Shown here in pieces: positions 31,558 to 40,881 of a stretch of 64,000 nucleotides of DNA. Origin of the DNA: Cognatiyoonia sediminum (GTDB lineage: Bacteria > Pseudomonadota > Alphaproteobacteria > Rhodobacterales > Rhodobacteraceae). Location of the stretch: positions 744,001 through 808,000 of the forward strand of contig NZ_FQXB01000001.1 in assembly GCF_900129845.1 (NCBI RefSeq), written 5' to 3'. Position 1 is the first letter of the stretch. The number at the start of each line of letters is the position of its first letter. Made by a program: the position numbers and the translations under genes. The notes beneath the pieces were generated by a model. The model was not told the DNA's origin and ran no database searches. It worked only from the letters and a program-made list of their open reading frames with translations.

Positions 31558-32815
31558 TTGAACCTCCAGTAACGCGCCAAGGTTGGGATTTCGTCCAGCC
31601 AACGAGGTAGGCAGTCGCAACTAACACCGCCATTCCAAACAGGTTGACGAGGGTCACGGCGACCGCATCGCGATCGAAAACATCCAATATGAATCCGTTC
31701 AAACGACCAACAATGATCGACACAACAAAAACGGCAAGAGACTGCTGTCCAACCTTCAAAATCATCGCAAGGATTTTGCCCCAAGATCGCCCTAGCGCAC
31801 TTGTCCCCGCGCGAATGCGAGAGCCTTTGTCGCCCGCAAACACCCAAGCGAGATATGCGAGCGCAAGGAACTGTACATAGCGCAAAATGCCGTGGTCGGT
31901 TTTGGAAAACCACTGTCTGTGATCCATCCGCCATTCGCGAGCCCATTCAAAGCCAAACTCTCTGACACCGATGTTTGAAAACGGGATATTCAAGACAACG
32001 ATGAATGCCGCGACGCAAAGAAGCCAAGCTGTGACTGGCGGCTTCGGTATCCATCCTCGCATAAAAGCAAAACCTGTGAAGAAGAGCAGCTGCCACCCAA
32101 ACGGGTTGAGAAACCACCGTCTCTGCCAGTCGTCGTTCCCTACCCACGGCTCAGCCGTGAAATTCAAGTATGGCAATCCAAAGTGTTCCATTAAATTGCG
32201 CTGCGCGAACACCCACATCGTGACACTCGCCAAAACGACTAAGCCGAAGTGTAACCTTGAGAGAATAATCACCACCGGCATCATCGCCAAAATAACCATA
32301 TACATCGGCAAGATGTCGAAGAGGTTTGGCACCCAACGGAGTGTCATAAAGCTCAGCAATATATTCGGGTTTTCCCAGTGCTCGCTCTCAACGAAGAGCA
32401 TCCAAAGGTTTAGCTGTCCCCAGTAGTTCCGAGACGTAATATCGAGCTCGGTCAAATACACGGTCAATGCAGCTGTGGCGAAGAACAGCCCGACATGCGC
32501 CCAGTATACCTGCCAAATGCGATACCCGACGCGTGCGGTGCCTAGAAACATGCCCGCTCGATCGAAGGTAGCGCCGAATGCGATCGCACTCGCCATACCA
32601 GAGCAGAAGACGAACATTTCGGTCGCATCTGAAAATCCCCAACGCGCCGGAATCCAAGAGGTCCAAGGATTGCCGGGCGTGTGTGCAAACAGAATGATAA
32701 ACATCGCAATGCCGCGAAAGAAATCCAAACGGATGTCACGCTCACGTCGCGGCTCAGCCACCTGCGGTGACATCGCCGAAGGATCGGCGCGCAATGGAGT
32801 ATTAGCAGCAGTCAT
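31544..32815 (-). CDS. opgC: OpgC-family membrane protein (glucan O-acyl/succinyl modification)
   Basis: A 423-residue polytopic membrane protein matching the OpgC family (PF10129), related to acyltransferase-3 enzymes. It is believed to add succinyl or similar groups to periplasmic glucans. About ten hydrophobic segments are visible. The N terminus has RRERDIRLDFFRGIAMFIIL, the family start motif with the catalytic-type DFFRG, and WGFSDATEMFVFCSG follows. It is first in the opgC-opgG-opgH operon, which fits joint synthesis and decoration of one glucan. The stop overlaps opgG. It starts about 15 bases after the TPR gene stop, so the TPR gene may belong to the same transcript. Confidence 0.9.
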   Translation of the reverse strand: MTAANTPLRADPSAMSPQVAEPRRERDIRLDFFRGIAMFIILFAHTPGNPWTSWIPARWGFSDATEMFVFCSGMASAIAFGATFDRAGMFLGTARVGYRIWQVYWAHVGLFFATAALTVYLTELDITSRNYWGQLNLWMLFVESEHWENPNILLSFMTLRWVPNLFDILPMYMVILAMMPVVIILSRLHFGLVVLASVTMWVFAQRNLMEHFGLPYLNFTAEPWVGNDDWQRRWFLNPFGWQLLFFTGFAFMRGWIPKPPVTAWLLCVAAFIVVLNIPFSNIGVREFGFEWAREWRMDHRQWFSKTDHGILRYVQFLALAYLAWVFAGDKGSRIRAGTSALGRSWGKILAMILKVGQQSLAVFVVSIIVGRLNGFILDVFDRDAVAVTLVNLFGMAVLVATAYLVGWTKSQPWRVTGGSNVKA

Positions 32816-32830
32816 GTGGGCAAAACCCGC

Positions 32831-34195
32831 CTATTCTGCAGCGGTGAACAGGGTCGGACCCGACCGCAACTCTTGTATCTTTGCCATGCGAGAGGCCGCG
32901 AAACTGTCTTCTTGGTTGCCGCGCAACGCGGTACGAGTGCCTAGAAGCTGTTCCGTATCTTCCAAACGGCCAGCGCGAAGCCCTGCTTCGATGGTCAGGC
33001 GCTCAAACACGTCGCGTTGGGCGTGGCTGCCACCCATGCTTTGGAATTGAGGTTGCGCGCCTTTGAGGAAGTTGAACGCTGTCGCGTAGTCCGCTTCGCC
33101 AAATGCTTCGATGCCTTTTGACAGATCAACACCCGGAGTCCGCATTACGCGCCCTACATCATCGTTGGTTTCAGCGGTCTCTATGACGTGGCGCGTCAGA
33201 CGTGAAGCGCCTTTCTCTGTTTTGTTGCCCATCAGGGCCAGCATATAGTGCATGTCAGCAAACGTAAGGCAGCCGTCATTCGAGCGTTTTTCAGCAAGCA
33301 AGGACAATTCATCCCAGCGATTGCCAACATCAACGCCTTCTAGCTCAAGCCGTAGAAGCAAAGAGCTCGCATTCGAGAAATCACGGTAGTCATCTGTTTT
33401 CTCATCGCGAATTTTAGTGTCGTAGAGATCAAGAACGGTTTCAATTTCACCTTGATCGAGGTGCAACAAGGCTTTGTGCCACCAAACGTGAAAGCGGAAG
33501 TTGTTACAGTGCGACCAAGCGTCAGGGAAATTGTCGATCAATGCGATGCCCTGACCGGTCAAATGGGTCATGTCGTAGACGTGCGCAACGGCGTGCAAGC
33601 CCCAGGCATCGTCACGGGCGAAATCCAGACCACGGCGGCCAATTTGTTCAGCTTCGGCGTAGCGACCAACCTCTTCCAAAGCGAAGGCACGGCAGCCAAG
33701 TGCGTAGCCGTAAAGCGGGTGGCTTTCGTCGTGAGCTATGATCGAACGTTCAATCGACCACAACATGCCTTTTTGATCACCGAGCATGAAACGGATGCCA
33801 TGCGACAACTTCATGCTAATCGTATCAGCAGGATTTAGAACAAGCGCCTGTTCCATCTTGGCAATAGAGTTCGAAGGTTTCCACGCCAGCCACTCGGCTA
33901 GAGCTTCACACCAGAGACGTTCGCGCTTTGTAGCACCACCTAGATCGAGCTTTTTGAACGCGTCGTCACAGGCTCCTTGCGCGACTTCTACAAGTTCGCG
34001 TCGACCCAGCATCAGACATGCTAGGCCTTTCATGGCGTGGCCCATGGCAAAGTCAGGGGATCTGTCCAACAAGGCATTCAAGTGGTCACCGGTCGCTTGC
34101 CCGTGACATAGGACACCGTGAATGACGCCGTTCCAATGTTGAAGCGCTGTGTCGTCATCCAAGCTGACTTGGCAGGTGCTAATGTCTGTTCGCAT
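32831..34195 (-). CDS. Tetratricopeptide repeat protein (TTC38-like)
   Basis: A 454-residue soluble TPR-type protein with the layout of the TTC38 family. Several helical repeats are visible, for example GYALGCRAFALEEVGRYAEA, then GLDFARDDAWGLHAVAHVYD and HVWWHKALLHLDQGEIETVL. The middle motif HAVAHVYDM is characteristic of this group. The function of bacterial members is not established. It is immediately upstream of opgC by 15 bases. Upstream of it lies a 100-base gap before the CoA-transferase gene. It could be co-transcribed with the glucan operon, but a link in function is only inference. Confidence 0.78.
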   Translation of the reverse strand: MRTDISTCQVSLDDDTALQHWNGVIHGVLCHGQATGDHLNALLDRSPDFAMGHAMKGLACLMLGRRELVEVAQGACDDAFKKLDLGGATKRERLWCEALAEWLAWKPSNSIAKMEQALVLNPADTISMKLSHGIRFMLGDQKGMLWSIERSIIAHDESHPLYGYALGCRAFALEEVGRYAEAEQIGRRGLDFARDDAWGLHAVAHVYDMTHLTGQGIALIDNFPDAWSHCNNFRFHVWWHKALLHLDQGEIETVLDLYDTKIRDEKTDDYRDFSNASSLLLRLELEGVDVGNRWDELSLLAEKRSNDGCLTFADMHYMLALMGNKTEKGASRLTRHVIETAETNDDVGRVMRTPGVDLSKGIEAFGEADYATAFNFLKGAQPQFQSMGGSHAQRDVFERLTIEAGLRAGRLEDTEQLLGTRTALRGNQEDSFAASRMAKIQELRSGPTLFTAAE

Positions 34196-34303
34196 GAATG
34201 CGCCTCGTTTTAACTCTTAATTTACAGCACGGAAATAAATTAGGTTGCGCCTTGATACCTCTCACCACCGCGTTACCACTCGAAAATGTGATTGGACTTG
34301 GAT

Positions 34304-35515
34304 TTATCGTGAACTCTTTGACACATTTCGATCGGTAAGCAACTGGTCAAGCTTATCTGTATCCTCGCCAAACCTCGGCGGAGCTTTGCCATAACTCACG
34401 GGTGTTTTGGAGAATTTCAGCGGATTGCCCAGAAGTTCAACGTATCCCGTCGATGTTGCTGCCTCAATTTGCACAACACCACCGCGAGCTTCTGCCTGAT
34501 CAGAGCTGAGCGCTTCATCAATTTTGTGAATCGGACCAGCTGGCACGCCAACGTCATGTAATGATTTGAGAATGTTGTCTGACGTTTTACCAGAAAATGT
34601 TACAGAGATTTCCGCTGTGAGGCGATCACGGTGCGAAATCCTAAGCGGATTAGTTGTAAAATCAGGGTCTTCAGCCAAGTCAGTGCGCCCTAAAGCGCCA
34701 CAGAGAGATTCGAATTGCCGGTCATTTCCTACGGCTAGAATGATGTGGCCGTCTAACGTCGCGAAGACATCGTATGGCACAATGTTGGGATGCCCGTTGC
34801 CGCGGCGTTTCGGAGCTTTACCCGAGGCGAGCGTGTTCGTCCCTTCATTGATCAGCCATGCCATCTGGCTATCGACCAAAGCGAGATCAATCTGCTGGCC
34901 TTCGCCCGTAGCCTCGGCGTGTCGCAAAGCTGCGAGAATACCGATGGAGGCATACATGCCGCACATCACATCCGCGATGCCAACGCCGACCTTCATCGGT
35001 GCACCCTCAGGCTCACCCGTGATAGACATGATGCCACCGTAGCCCTGGGCCATCAGGTCATAGCCAGGCAAGTGTTTGTTTGGCCCGGTCTGGCCAAAGC
35101 CCGAGATCGAGCAATAGACCAACGCAGGGTTTAAGGCGCTGAGGCTGTCGTAATCCAACCCGTATTTCGCCAAGCCGCCGGTTTTGTAGTTTTCGACCAG
35201 AATATCGGCTTGGCTCGCGATCTCTTTCACCAGTGCCTGACCTTCCGGAGTGGACAAGTCCGCCGCCACTGAGAACTTGTTCCTGTTGGCGGATAAGAAA
35301 TAGGCGCTGAGGTCTGATTGTCCGTCTGGTGTGTCAACATAGGGCGGCCCCCAGCGGCGGGTGTCATCCCCACCCGTCTTGGGATTTTCGATCTTGATCA
35401 CGGTGGCGCCGAGATCACCGAGCATTTGCGTAGCAGTTGGCCCTGCGAGGATGCGTGATAGATCTAGAACGAGAATACCATCGAGGGCTTTTGGCGAGTT
35501 AGAATGTGCCATCAT
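34304..35515 (-). CDS. CaiB/BaiF-family CoA-transferase (class III)
   Basis: A 403-residue class III CoA-transferase, the family of formyl-CoA:oxalate CoA-transferase and CaiB. Features are GILVLDLSRILAGPTATQML, then GATVIKIENP, NYKTGGLAKYGLDYDSL and the catalytic-Asp region PGYDLMAQGYGG. It should move CoA between carboxylic acids. The start (ATG ATG at 35515/35512) overlaps the stop of the upstream TPP enzyme by about 15 bases, so the two are co-translated. The pairing of a TPP-dependent decarboxylase-like enzyme and a CoA-transferase recalls the oxalate pair Oxc-Frc. It is not proof of that reaction. Confidence 0.88.
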   Translation of the reverse strand: MMAHSNSPKALDGILVLDLSRILAGPTATQMLGDLGATVIKIENPKTGGDDTRRWGPPYVDTPDGQSDLSAYFLSANRNKFSVAADLSTPEGQALVKEIASQADILVENYKTGGLAKYGLDYDSLSALNPALVYCSISGFGQTGPNKHLPGYDLMAQGYGGIMSITGEPEGAPMKVGVGIADVMCGMYASIGILAALRHAEATGEGQQIDLALVDSQMAWLINEGTNTLASGKAPKRRGNGHPNIVPYDVFATLDGHIILAVGNDRQFESLCGALGRTDLAEDPDFTTNPLRISHRDRLTAEISVTFSGKTSDNILKSLHDVGVPAGPIHKIDEALSSDQAEARGGVVQIEAATSTGYVELLGNPLKFSKTPVSYGKAPPRFGEDTDKLDQLLTDRNVSKSSR

Positions 35516-37097
35516 AGGCTCGCTTATCTATCTCGACGGCGATCACGGTGAAGGTATCGGCCTCTACGGCCTGTGCTAAAGCGCCCCGCAATGCGTCTGC
35601 GTCTGAAACAGACACACCATTACCACCAAAGGCGCGGCCAACGGCGGCGACATCTGTGCGATCAAAGTCCACACCGACGTTTTTCATCTGACGTCCGCGC
35701 TGTTTCAATTCGATAAGAGCAAGAGACGCATCAACAAACACGACAAAGATCGGCGCGATCTTTTGTTCCGCGGCGGTGGCCAATTCGCCAACCACCATCA
35801 AAAAGCCTGCGTCGCCGGAGAAGGACACAACTGTCCGATCTGGGTCAACGAGCTTTGCCCCCATAGCCAGCGGCACGGCGCATCCCATGGTACAAAAGCC
35901 AGACGATTGAGTCAGCGCCCGTGGGAAACCGCAGTTCCACATTTGGCTGAGCAGGATGCGATGCGCGCCACTGTCGGCGGTGATTAGCGTATCATCGGGC
36001 AGAACCTCTTGGCAGATGGCGATCGCCTGTCCCGGACCCCAGTGTTCCGACGGGGCAAAGGCAGCGGTGATGGCGCGCTTGGCTTCTACTACTGCGTTGG
36101 TATCCCAGCCGGATAGGCGGTTGTCCGGCAGCAACGCATTGACCGTTTCTACGGGGTCGCCGACGATATTATGCGTTGCTTGGTGCATGTAGTGCGTGTT
36201 CGACACGGCTGTCACATCGATGATGGTTTGCGTCTTGGGATCCCAAGGATCCGTCCACCCTGGCCGCATTTCGATCGGGTCATAGCCGATACACAGGATC
36301 ACATCGGCCTGTTCAATCAGAGGCAAAAGTATCGTATCGGCCTTTGGCGATAGACCCGCGCCGCCAAGAGCTAGGCCATGGCTTTCAGGGATTAGGCCTT
36401 TGGCCTTATAGCTGGTGATCACCGGTGCTTGCAGCGCTTCCGCCGCCCGCGTCACAGCCGCAGCGCCTGCATCTGACGAGACGTCCAATCCTGCGATAAT
36501 CAAAGGGCGTTTTGCCGCTGCCAATCGGGCTTTCACATCATCCATCAGAGGGCCGGTAGCCACCACGGGCAAGGCATCAGGGCGCAAGATACCTTCGCCC
36601 GTCGCCTCGGCATCCGCGACAGAAATGGGCACATCGATATGCACCGGACCGGGGCGGCCCTCTGTTGCGATGCCGATGGCTTTGTCGATCATCACATGCG
36701 CCGCGCGGGCATTTAGGGTGAAGCTTTCTTTCGTGATCGGACGGAACACCTGAGGCTGATCCAGCACCTGATGGGTGTAGATCTGCGCCGTATGCGCATC
36801 AACGCAGCCAGTCAAAACGATCATCGGCACGCGATCTTGCCGCGCGTTTTCGACCACATTGATACCGTTCAGCGCCCCCGGCCCAACCGTAGCAAGCAAA
36901 ATACCGGGTGCGCCGGTGCGATGATAGGTGGCTTCTGCCATAAAGCCGGCCGCGTTTTCATGGCGGCACATCACAAAGGTGATCCCAGCTTTGTCGAGTG
37001 CATCCAGAAGGGTCAGAACTTCCCCCCCTGGCATACCAAAGGCCCACCTGCATCCCTGTTCATAAAGCCGTTTGGCAATAACATCAGCTGCGCGCAT
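35499..37097 (-). CDS. Thiamine pyrophosphate enzyme (acetolactate synthase/oxalyl-CoA decarboxylase-like)
   Basis: A 532-residue TPP enzyme with the three-domain POX/AHAS fold. The N-terminal PYR domain has WAFGMPGGEVLTLLDALD and the cofactor-activating Glu in CRHENAAGFMAEA. A central Rossmann-like domain follows. The C-terminal PP domain carries SFSGDAGFLMVVGELATAAE, where the usual GDG metal motif reads GDA, and ends VDASLALIELKQRGR. Candidates are acetolactate synthase-like, oxalyl-CoA decarboxylase-like or another 2-oxoacid decarboxylase. I start at ATG 37097. The longer frame adds 14 unlikely residues. It is coupled to the CoA-transferase downstream. Confidence 0.85.
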   Translation of the reverse strand: MRAADVIAKRLYEQGCRWAFGMPGGEVLTLLDALDKAGITFVMCRHENAAGFMAEATYHRTGAPGILLATVGPGALNGINVVENARQDRVPMIVLTGCVDAHTAQIYTHQVLDQPQVFRPITKESFTLNARAAHVMIDKAIGIATEGRPGPVHIDVPISVADAEATGEGILRPDALPVVATGPLMDDVKARLAAAKRPLIIAGLDVSSDAGAAAVTRAAEALQAPVITSYKAKGLIPESHGLALGGAGLSPKADTILLPLIEQADVILCIGYDPIEMRPGWTDPWDPKTQTIIDVTAVSNTHYMHQATHNIVGDPVETVNALLPDNRLSGWDTNAVVEAKRAITAAFAPSEHWGPGQAIAICQEVLPDDTLITADSGAHRILLSQMWNCGFPRALTQSSGFCTMGCAVPLAMGAKLVDPDRTVVSFSGDAGFLMVVGELATAAEQKIAPIFVVFVDASLALIELKQRGRQMKNVGVDFDRTDVAAVGRAFGGNGVSVSDADALRGALAQAVEADTFTVIAVEIDKRAYDGTF

Positions 37098-37202
37098 GAT
37101 CGATCCAATCCATTGTTTGGAGCTTCCTGCACCAAGCAAGGTGCGCGTTCAAGTCACCCCACGAAATCGTCAGGTGCAATACGAGCCAGCCAAAGAATTT
37201 AA

Positions 37203-38111
37203 CTAAGGTAGGACTTGAGCGGTCATCGCCTCCATCGGCATGACGCCTTCGAGTTGATCGAAAACAGCGGAACAAATGGCGTCTCGCTCTAAGTCAAAAA
37301 AGACCGAGGCCGCATTTTCATTTGGATGATAAGGGTCTTTGACCGACCCATTGGACCGACGCCGGAAGAAAGAGGCATTACCTTGATGCGAGGCAATCGT
37401 CGCCTCCGTCGCACCAGAGACAAAACTGCACTGGCTGCCTGTCACTTCAAACGCCAACTCTAGGTTTTCCTGAGCCTTACGCCGCATTTCGACAATGCTT
37501 TCCCTATACGCAGGCTGGGTCGTCATAAAGATGCACCCCATGCCTTCAGGCAATTGGCCGTTCAGCTTTTCAATGTCTTCGATAGCGCGGTCTAGACTAT
37601 TGGCCCAACGACGAGACGAATTGCCAAGGAACGTCATCAAAGTGATCTTCGGCGTATAATAATCGTCGCGAAACATGGTCTCGAAGGCAGTTTGGTTAGG
37701 TGCGCAAAATTGATAAGCTTCGCCCCGACCGATCTGAACATATTTGTTTTCGGTTGTGTTGATCACGCCGAAGGACCCAGCATTCACCCGCCAATTCGGA
37801 TCAACATCGCAAAGCGCAGATTTTCCGCGTCGACTACGTGTCATCCAGGTTGGCAAGGACGTTGACCGGACACCGATCGCTGCTACGCGACTTTCGCCCA
37901 GTTTTTCCAGCTCGTGCAATTGCTCTGGCGTCGCATTGCAGGACGTTGCCAAATCAGAAAAGAATTCGACAAAGGCCGGTCCAGACCCAAACGGCAATTG
38001 GCTGTCACCTAGGATTAGGATTTCTGGCGATTCAAAGCCTTCTGCGTAAGCGCTTAGGGAAAGCAAGACACTGGCAACAATCGCCCTTAAGGGAGCGGCA
38101 AAAACTGTCAT
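37203..38111 (-). CDS. Exported SGNH/GDSL-hydrolase-like protein
   Basis: A 302-residue exported protein. The signal peptide is APLRAIVASVLLSLSAYAEG. ILILGDSQLPFGSGPAFVEF near residue 32 gives the GDS-type nucleophile loop, and KDPYHPNENAA near residue 262 supplies a DxxH-type pair typical of SGNH enzymes. Several Cys (TSCNATPEQ, SALCDVDP, QFCAPNQT, GCIFMTT, SQCSFVSG) suggest disulfides in the periplasm. The substrate is not readable. Possible roles are deacylation of envelope glycans or lipids. It stands alone between the TPP enzyme and the oxidoreductase. Confidence 0.65.
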   Translation of the reverse strand: MTVFAAPLRAIVASVLLSLSAYAEGFESPEILILGDSQLPFGSGPAFVEFFSDLATSCNATPEQLHELEKLGESRVAAIGVRSTSLPTWMTRSRRGKSALCDVDPNWRVNAGSFGVINTTENKYVQIGRGEAYQFCAPNQTAFETMFRDDYYTPKITLMTFLGNSSRRWANSLDRAIEDIEKLNGQLPEGMGCIFMTTQPAYRESIVEMRRKAQENLELAFEVTGSQCSFVSGATEATIASHQGNASFFRRRSNGSVKDPYHPNENAASVFFDLERDAICSAVFDQLEGVMPMEAMTAQVLP

Positions 38112-38236
38112 TCACGCCTTCCAAAGTCATTTGGCGCTAATCGCGCGGTCGAGGGACAGTATGACCTTCAGCAATGAAACAACAATTAACCTTTTTGTGG
38201 GGTTAAGTTACAAAGGTGATTGAGTGAAGATCCTGG

Positions 38237-39226
38237 TCAAATCCTCAGCAACACAGACCCTTCCCTTGCTCCGTCCGCAACAAGGTCATGGGCCTTGGCG
38301 CAGTCCTCCAGTGGTAGAGTTTCGGCAATTCGAAATTTAAGTGCTTTTTGTTCAAGCAGGTTAGTCAGATTGTTGATCGCAGCCAGACGCTCAGCACTGT
38401 TGAGCAGGTAGACAAGAACCAAATCTAGCGTCACAGCTTTGAACATCAAAGGATAGAAAGGCAGTACGGGTTCCGTTTCCTTGGCGGACCCAAAGGCAGC
38501 TATGGTTCCACCTTCAGCGATGACTGATGCATTGGTCTGAGCGTTTTTCCCGAATTCAACTTCGACAATTCGATCTACTAAGTCGCCGTTCGTCGCATCC
38601 AGTATTTTTGTCGCTAAATCGGGATCAGAATAGTCGAACACAAAGTCGGCCCCGGCCCCTTTGGCCGCATCCAAACCTTTTGATCCTCTGGCTGTTGCGA
38701 TCACCTGAGCGCCGGACGCCTTCGCGGCCTGAACAGCGAGATACCCTACCGTCCCAGCGCCACCACTCACCAAAAGCGTTTTGCCGTCAACCGAACCGCC
38801 GCCAAGAACCGCATGCGTCGCAGTTAGCGCTGGAATGCCTAGAATTGCCCCTTCTTCAAAGGAGGTCTCTTGAGGCAGTGGCACAGCCTGTTCCGATGGA
38901 AGCGCTATATAGTCCGCTGCAGTTCCAAAGGCACGTTTCCACTGACCGTTCCAAATCCAAACACGTTCGCCGATGCGACTTTTGTCAACGCCCTCGCCAA
39001 CAGCTTCGATGACACCTGCACCGTCGCTGTGTGGAATGATCGTAGGGAATGGCGGCTTTAATACGCCCGGACGACCGCCCGCGCGAGCTTTAACATCCGA
39101 CGGATTTACAGCAGAAATTGAAAGACGAACCAGTACTTCCCCCTCTGCCGGTGAAGGCTTCGACAGCGCAGAGAGGTTGAGTACTTCCGCCGCTGAGCCG
39201 AATTGTGAGTAGGTTACCGCGCGCAT
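38237..39226 (-). CDS. Zinc-independent MDR oxidoreductase (quinone reductase-like)
   Basis: A 329-residue medium-chain dehydrogenase/reductase of the NADPH:quinone reductase group. The N-terminal GroES-like part begins MRAVTYSQFGSAAEVL and the nucleotide-binding motif is LLVSGGAGTVGYLAVQAAKA. There is no zinc-ligand Cys cluster. It likely reduces quinones or enones with NADPH. I start at ATG 39226, after GGAGTTAGAC. The longer open frame adds 36 residues without a ribosome site. It stands alone, downstream of tRNA-Ser on the same strand. Confidence 0.88.
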   Translation of the reverse strand: MRAVTYSQFGSAAEVLNLSALSKPSPAEGEVLVRLSISAVNPSDVKARAGGRPGVLKPPFPTIIPHSDGAGVIEAVGEGVDKSRIGERVWIWNGQWKRAFGTAADYIALPSEQAVPLPQETSFEEGAILGIPALTATHAVLGGGSVDGKTLLVSGGAGTVGYLAVQAAKASGAQVIATARGSKGLDAAKGAGADFVFDYSDPDLATKILDATNGDLVDRIVEVEFGKNAQTNASVIAEGGTIAAFGSAKETEPVLPFYPLMFKAVTLDLVLVYLLNSAERLAAINNLTNLLEQKALKFRIAETLPLEDCAKAHDLVADGAREGSVLLRI

Positions 39227-39362
39227 GTCTAACTCCAACTGTTCGGAAAAGTCGTAGCGAAGTTTGACACCAGACGAAACCAATTTGGTTTTGATCGAGC
39301 TGCCATTCTCCGAAGATGAAGAAACAATCCGCAACGACCAAATGTCATGGCTATTGTGGAAG

Positions 39363-39452
39363 TGGCGGACAGACAGGGATTCGAACCCTGGAGACGGTTT
39401 CCCGCCTACACACTTTCCAGGCGTGCGCCTTCGACCACTCGGCCACCTGTCC
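39363..39452 (-). tRNA. tRNA-Ser (anticodon GGA)
   Basis: A 90-nt class II tRNA. The acceptor GGACAGG pairs with TCTGTCC, followed by G and CCA. The anticodon arm CACGC/GTGTG holds loop CTGGAAA with anticodon GGA. A long variable arm (AGGCGGGAAACCGTCT) and T-arm CAGGG TTCGAAT CCCTG complete it. Confidence 0.96.
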
Positions 39453-39552
39453 GCGTAGCGCTGTCTTTAGCGGCGCTTTTGATGTGTTGCAAGGGCTTCT
39501 GATGCACGTTTGAATCGGTTTCTCAAGTTTCGCCGATGCCGAGCACTGAAGC

Positions 39553-40167
39553 TCACTCCTGATCTGCGAAATGCGTCACGTCTTCAACATAGTACTGATA
39601 ACTGTCAGCATTTTCGAGGGCTCGCGCAGGTGATCTTTCTGCCATGTCCTGACAAAGTGACCTTGAATAACAGTGATCCTCGGTGCTTGCCACAACAGCG
39701 AAATGACTGATCTCATGGACGATTGTCCCAGCCTTTGATCCATTATCGCTGCGTTCTGTACCGGGCCGAAGGAACGACATCAGGGGCTGCCTGAAGAACG
39801 CTGGGCAGATGTTGATATGGTAAGCCTCATCGCCATAAACGTAGGCGTAGGTGCCTACCTCGCAGTCCTGTGGGCTCACTCGTGCACAGCGCGCTGTAAC
39901 GGCGCCAGTCCGCAATCCCGAGGCAATGCTTTTGAGATTGGCTCGAACAATCTCGCCAGAAGCCGGAGAGTATTTGCCGAACCATCTCTCGAAAATTTCG
40001 TTTTCGCCTACATTCGCAGCCGCTGTTGTAACAAGTCGTTTAGCGTCAGCGACCGCTGCTTTGATCGTCGCCTCTTGATCCTTCGTACAGCCTTCCATTC
40101 GAGCACTGGCAGACGTTGCCATAACGACGAAAGCAAAAAATGCGAGACAGGCGACCCTTGCGATCAT
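39553..40167 (-). CDS. M35-like (aspzincin) exported metalloprotease
   Basis: A 204-residue exported protein with signal peptide MIARVACLAFFAFVVMATSASA. TIVHEISHFAVVASTEDHCYS carries HExxH plus a following (G/S)TxxD element, and NADSYQYYVED follows. This is the layout of deuterolysin/peptidyl-Lys metalloendopeptidases of family M35 (aspzincins). The family uses two His and an Asp as zinc ligands, and these are all present. Six Cys suggest disulfides. The start ATG overlaps the alaX stop (ATGA). The role outside the cell is unknown. It is unusual to find it coupled to a tRNA-editing gene. Confidence 0.75.
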   Translation of the reverse strand: MIARVACLAFFAFVVMATSASARMEGCTKDQEATIKAAVADAKRLVTTAAANVGENEIFERWFGKYSPASGEIVRANLKSIASGLRTGAVTARCARVSPQDCEVGTYAYVYGDEAYHINICPAFFRQPLMSFLRPGTERSDNGSKAGTIVHEISHFAVVASTEDHCYSRSLCQDMAERSPARALENADSYQYYVEDVTHFADQE

Positions 40168-40880
40168 TCGAGGAACAAATGGACGCGTCGGTTTTGACGC
40201 CCCTTCTTCTCGATTTTCCCGATGCGGACCGTGCCTATCTCATCGGTGTTAAAGACATGGGTTCCGCCACAAGGTTGAAGATCGGCTGTATTTTCACCTT
40301 CGCCAATCCGAACCAACCGAATGCGCCCGGCACCCCGAGGCGGTTGGACAGACATTGTTTTGACGAGGGTCGGTTGGGCATCCAATTCCTCTTCTGTGAT
40401 CCATTCTTCGGTCACGGGGAATTTGCAGGCGATGAGACGATTTAAGGTATCGTTCAAAACATCTTTGTTTTCTGGCGCGGTCGGCATATCAAAATCCAGA
40501 CGCCCCTTTTCGGTCGAGATTGATCCGCCTGTCACTGGCAATGGGATCACGACTGACAAAAGATGCAACGCGGTGTGAACACGCATGTGGCGATACCTTC
40601 GGTCCCAATCGATGGATTGGTTTACTTGAGTATCAACTGGAGGCAGGTTCACGGGCTCCGAAGGAACCAAGATAATCTCTTCCCCCTCTCCCTTTATCGC
40701 CGTGGCAATTTCAATCTCGCCGCCGTCCCACGTCAGTCGCCCGCTATCGCCCGGTTGGCCGCCCGATGTTGGATAAAAGACCGATTGATCCAAAATGATC
40801 CCGCCTTCTTCTGTGCGCGACAATACTGTGCCTGGTGCATCACGAAGATACGCGTCATCTCGAAAAAGAGGCGTCGTCAT
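40164..40880 (-). CDS. alaX: Alanyl-tRNA editing protein AlaX
   Basis: A 238-residue stand-alone editing domain related to the C-terminal part of alanyl-tRNA synthetase. It removes serine or glycine wrongly attached to tRNA-Ala. The two zinc-binding motifs are clear: RVHTALHLLS (HxxxH) and QPCGGTHVFNTDEIG (CxxxH). The N-terminal beta barrel with FYPTSGGQPGDSG fits the AlaX-M type. It lies two bases downstream of the mechanosensitive channel gene and four bases overlap the protease gene. Confidence 0.92.
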   Translation of the reverse strand: MTTPLFRDDAYLRDAPGTVLSRTEEGGIILDQSVFYPTSGGQPGDSGRLTWDGGEIEIATAIKGEGEEIILVPSEPVNLPPVDTQVNQSIDWDRRYRHMRVHTALHLLSVVIPLPVTGGSISTEKGRLDFDMPTAPENKDVLNDTLNRLIACKFPVTEEWITEEELDAQPTLVKTMSVQPPRGAGRIRLVRIGEGENTADLQPCGGTHVFNTDEIGTVRIGKIEKKGRQNRRVHLFLE

Positions 40881-40881
40881 T

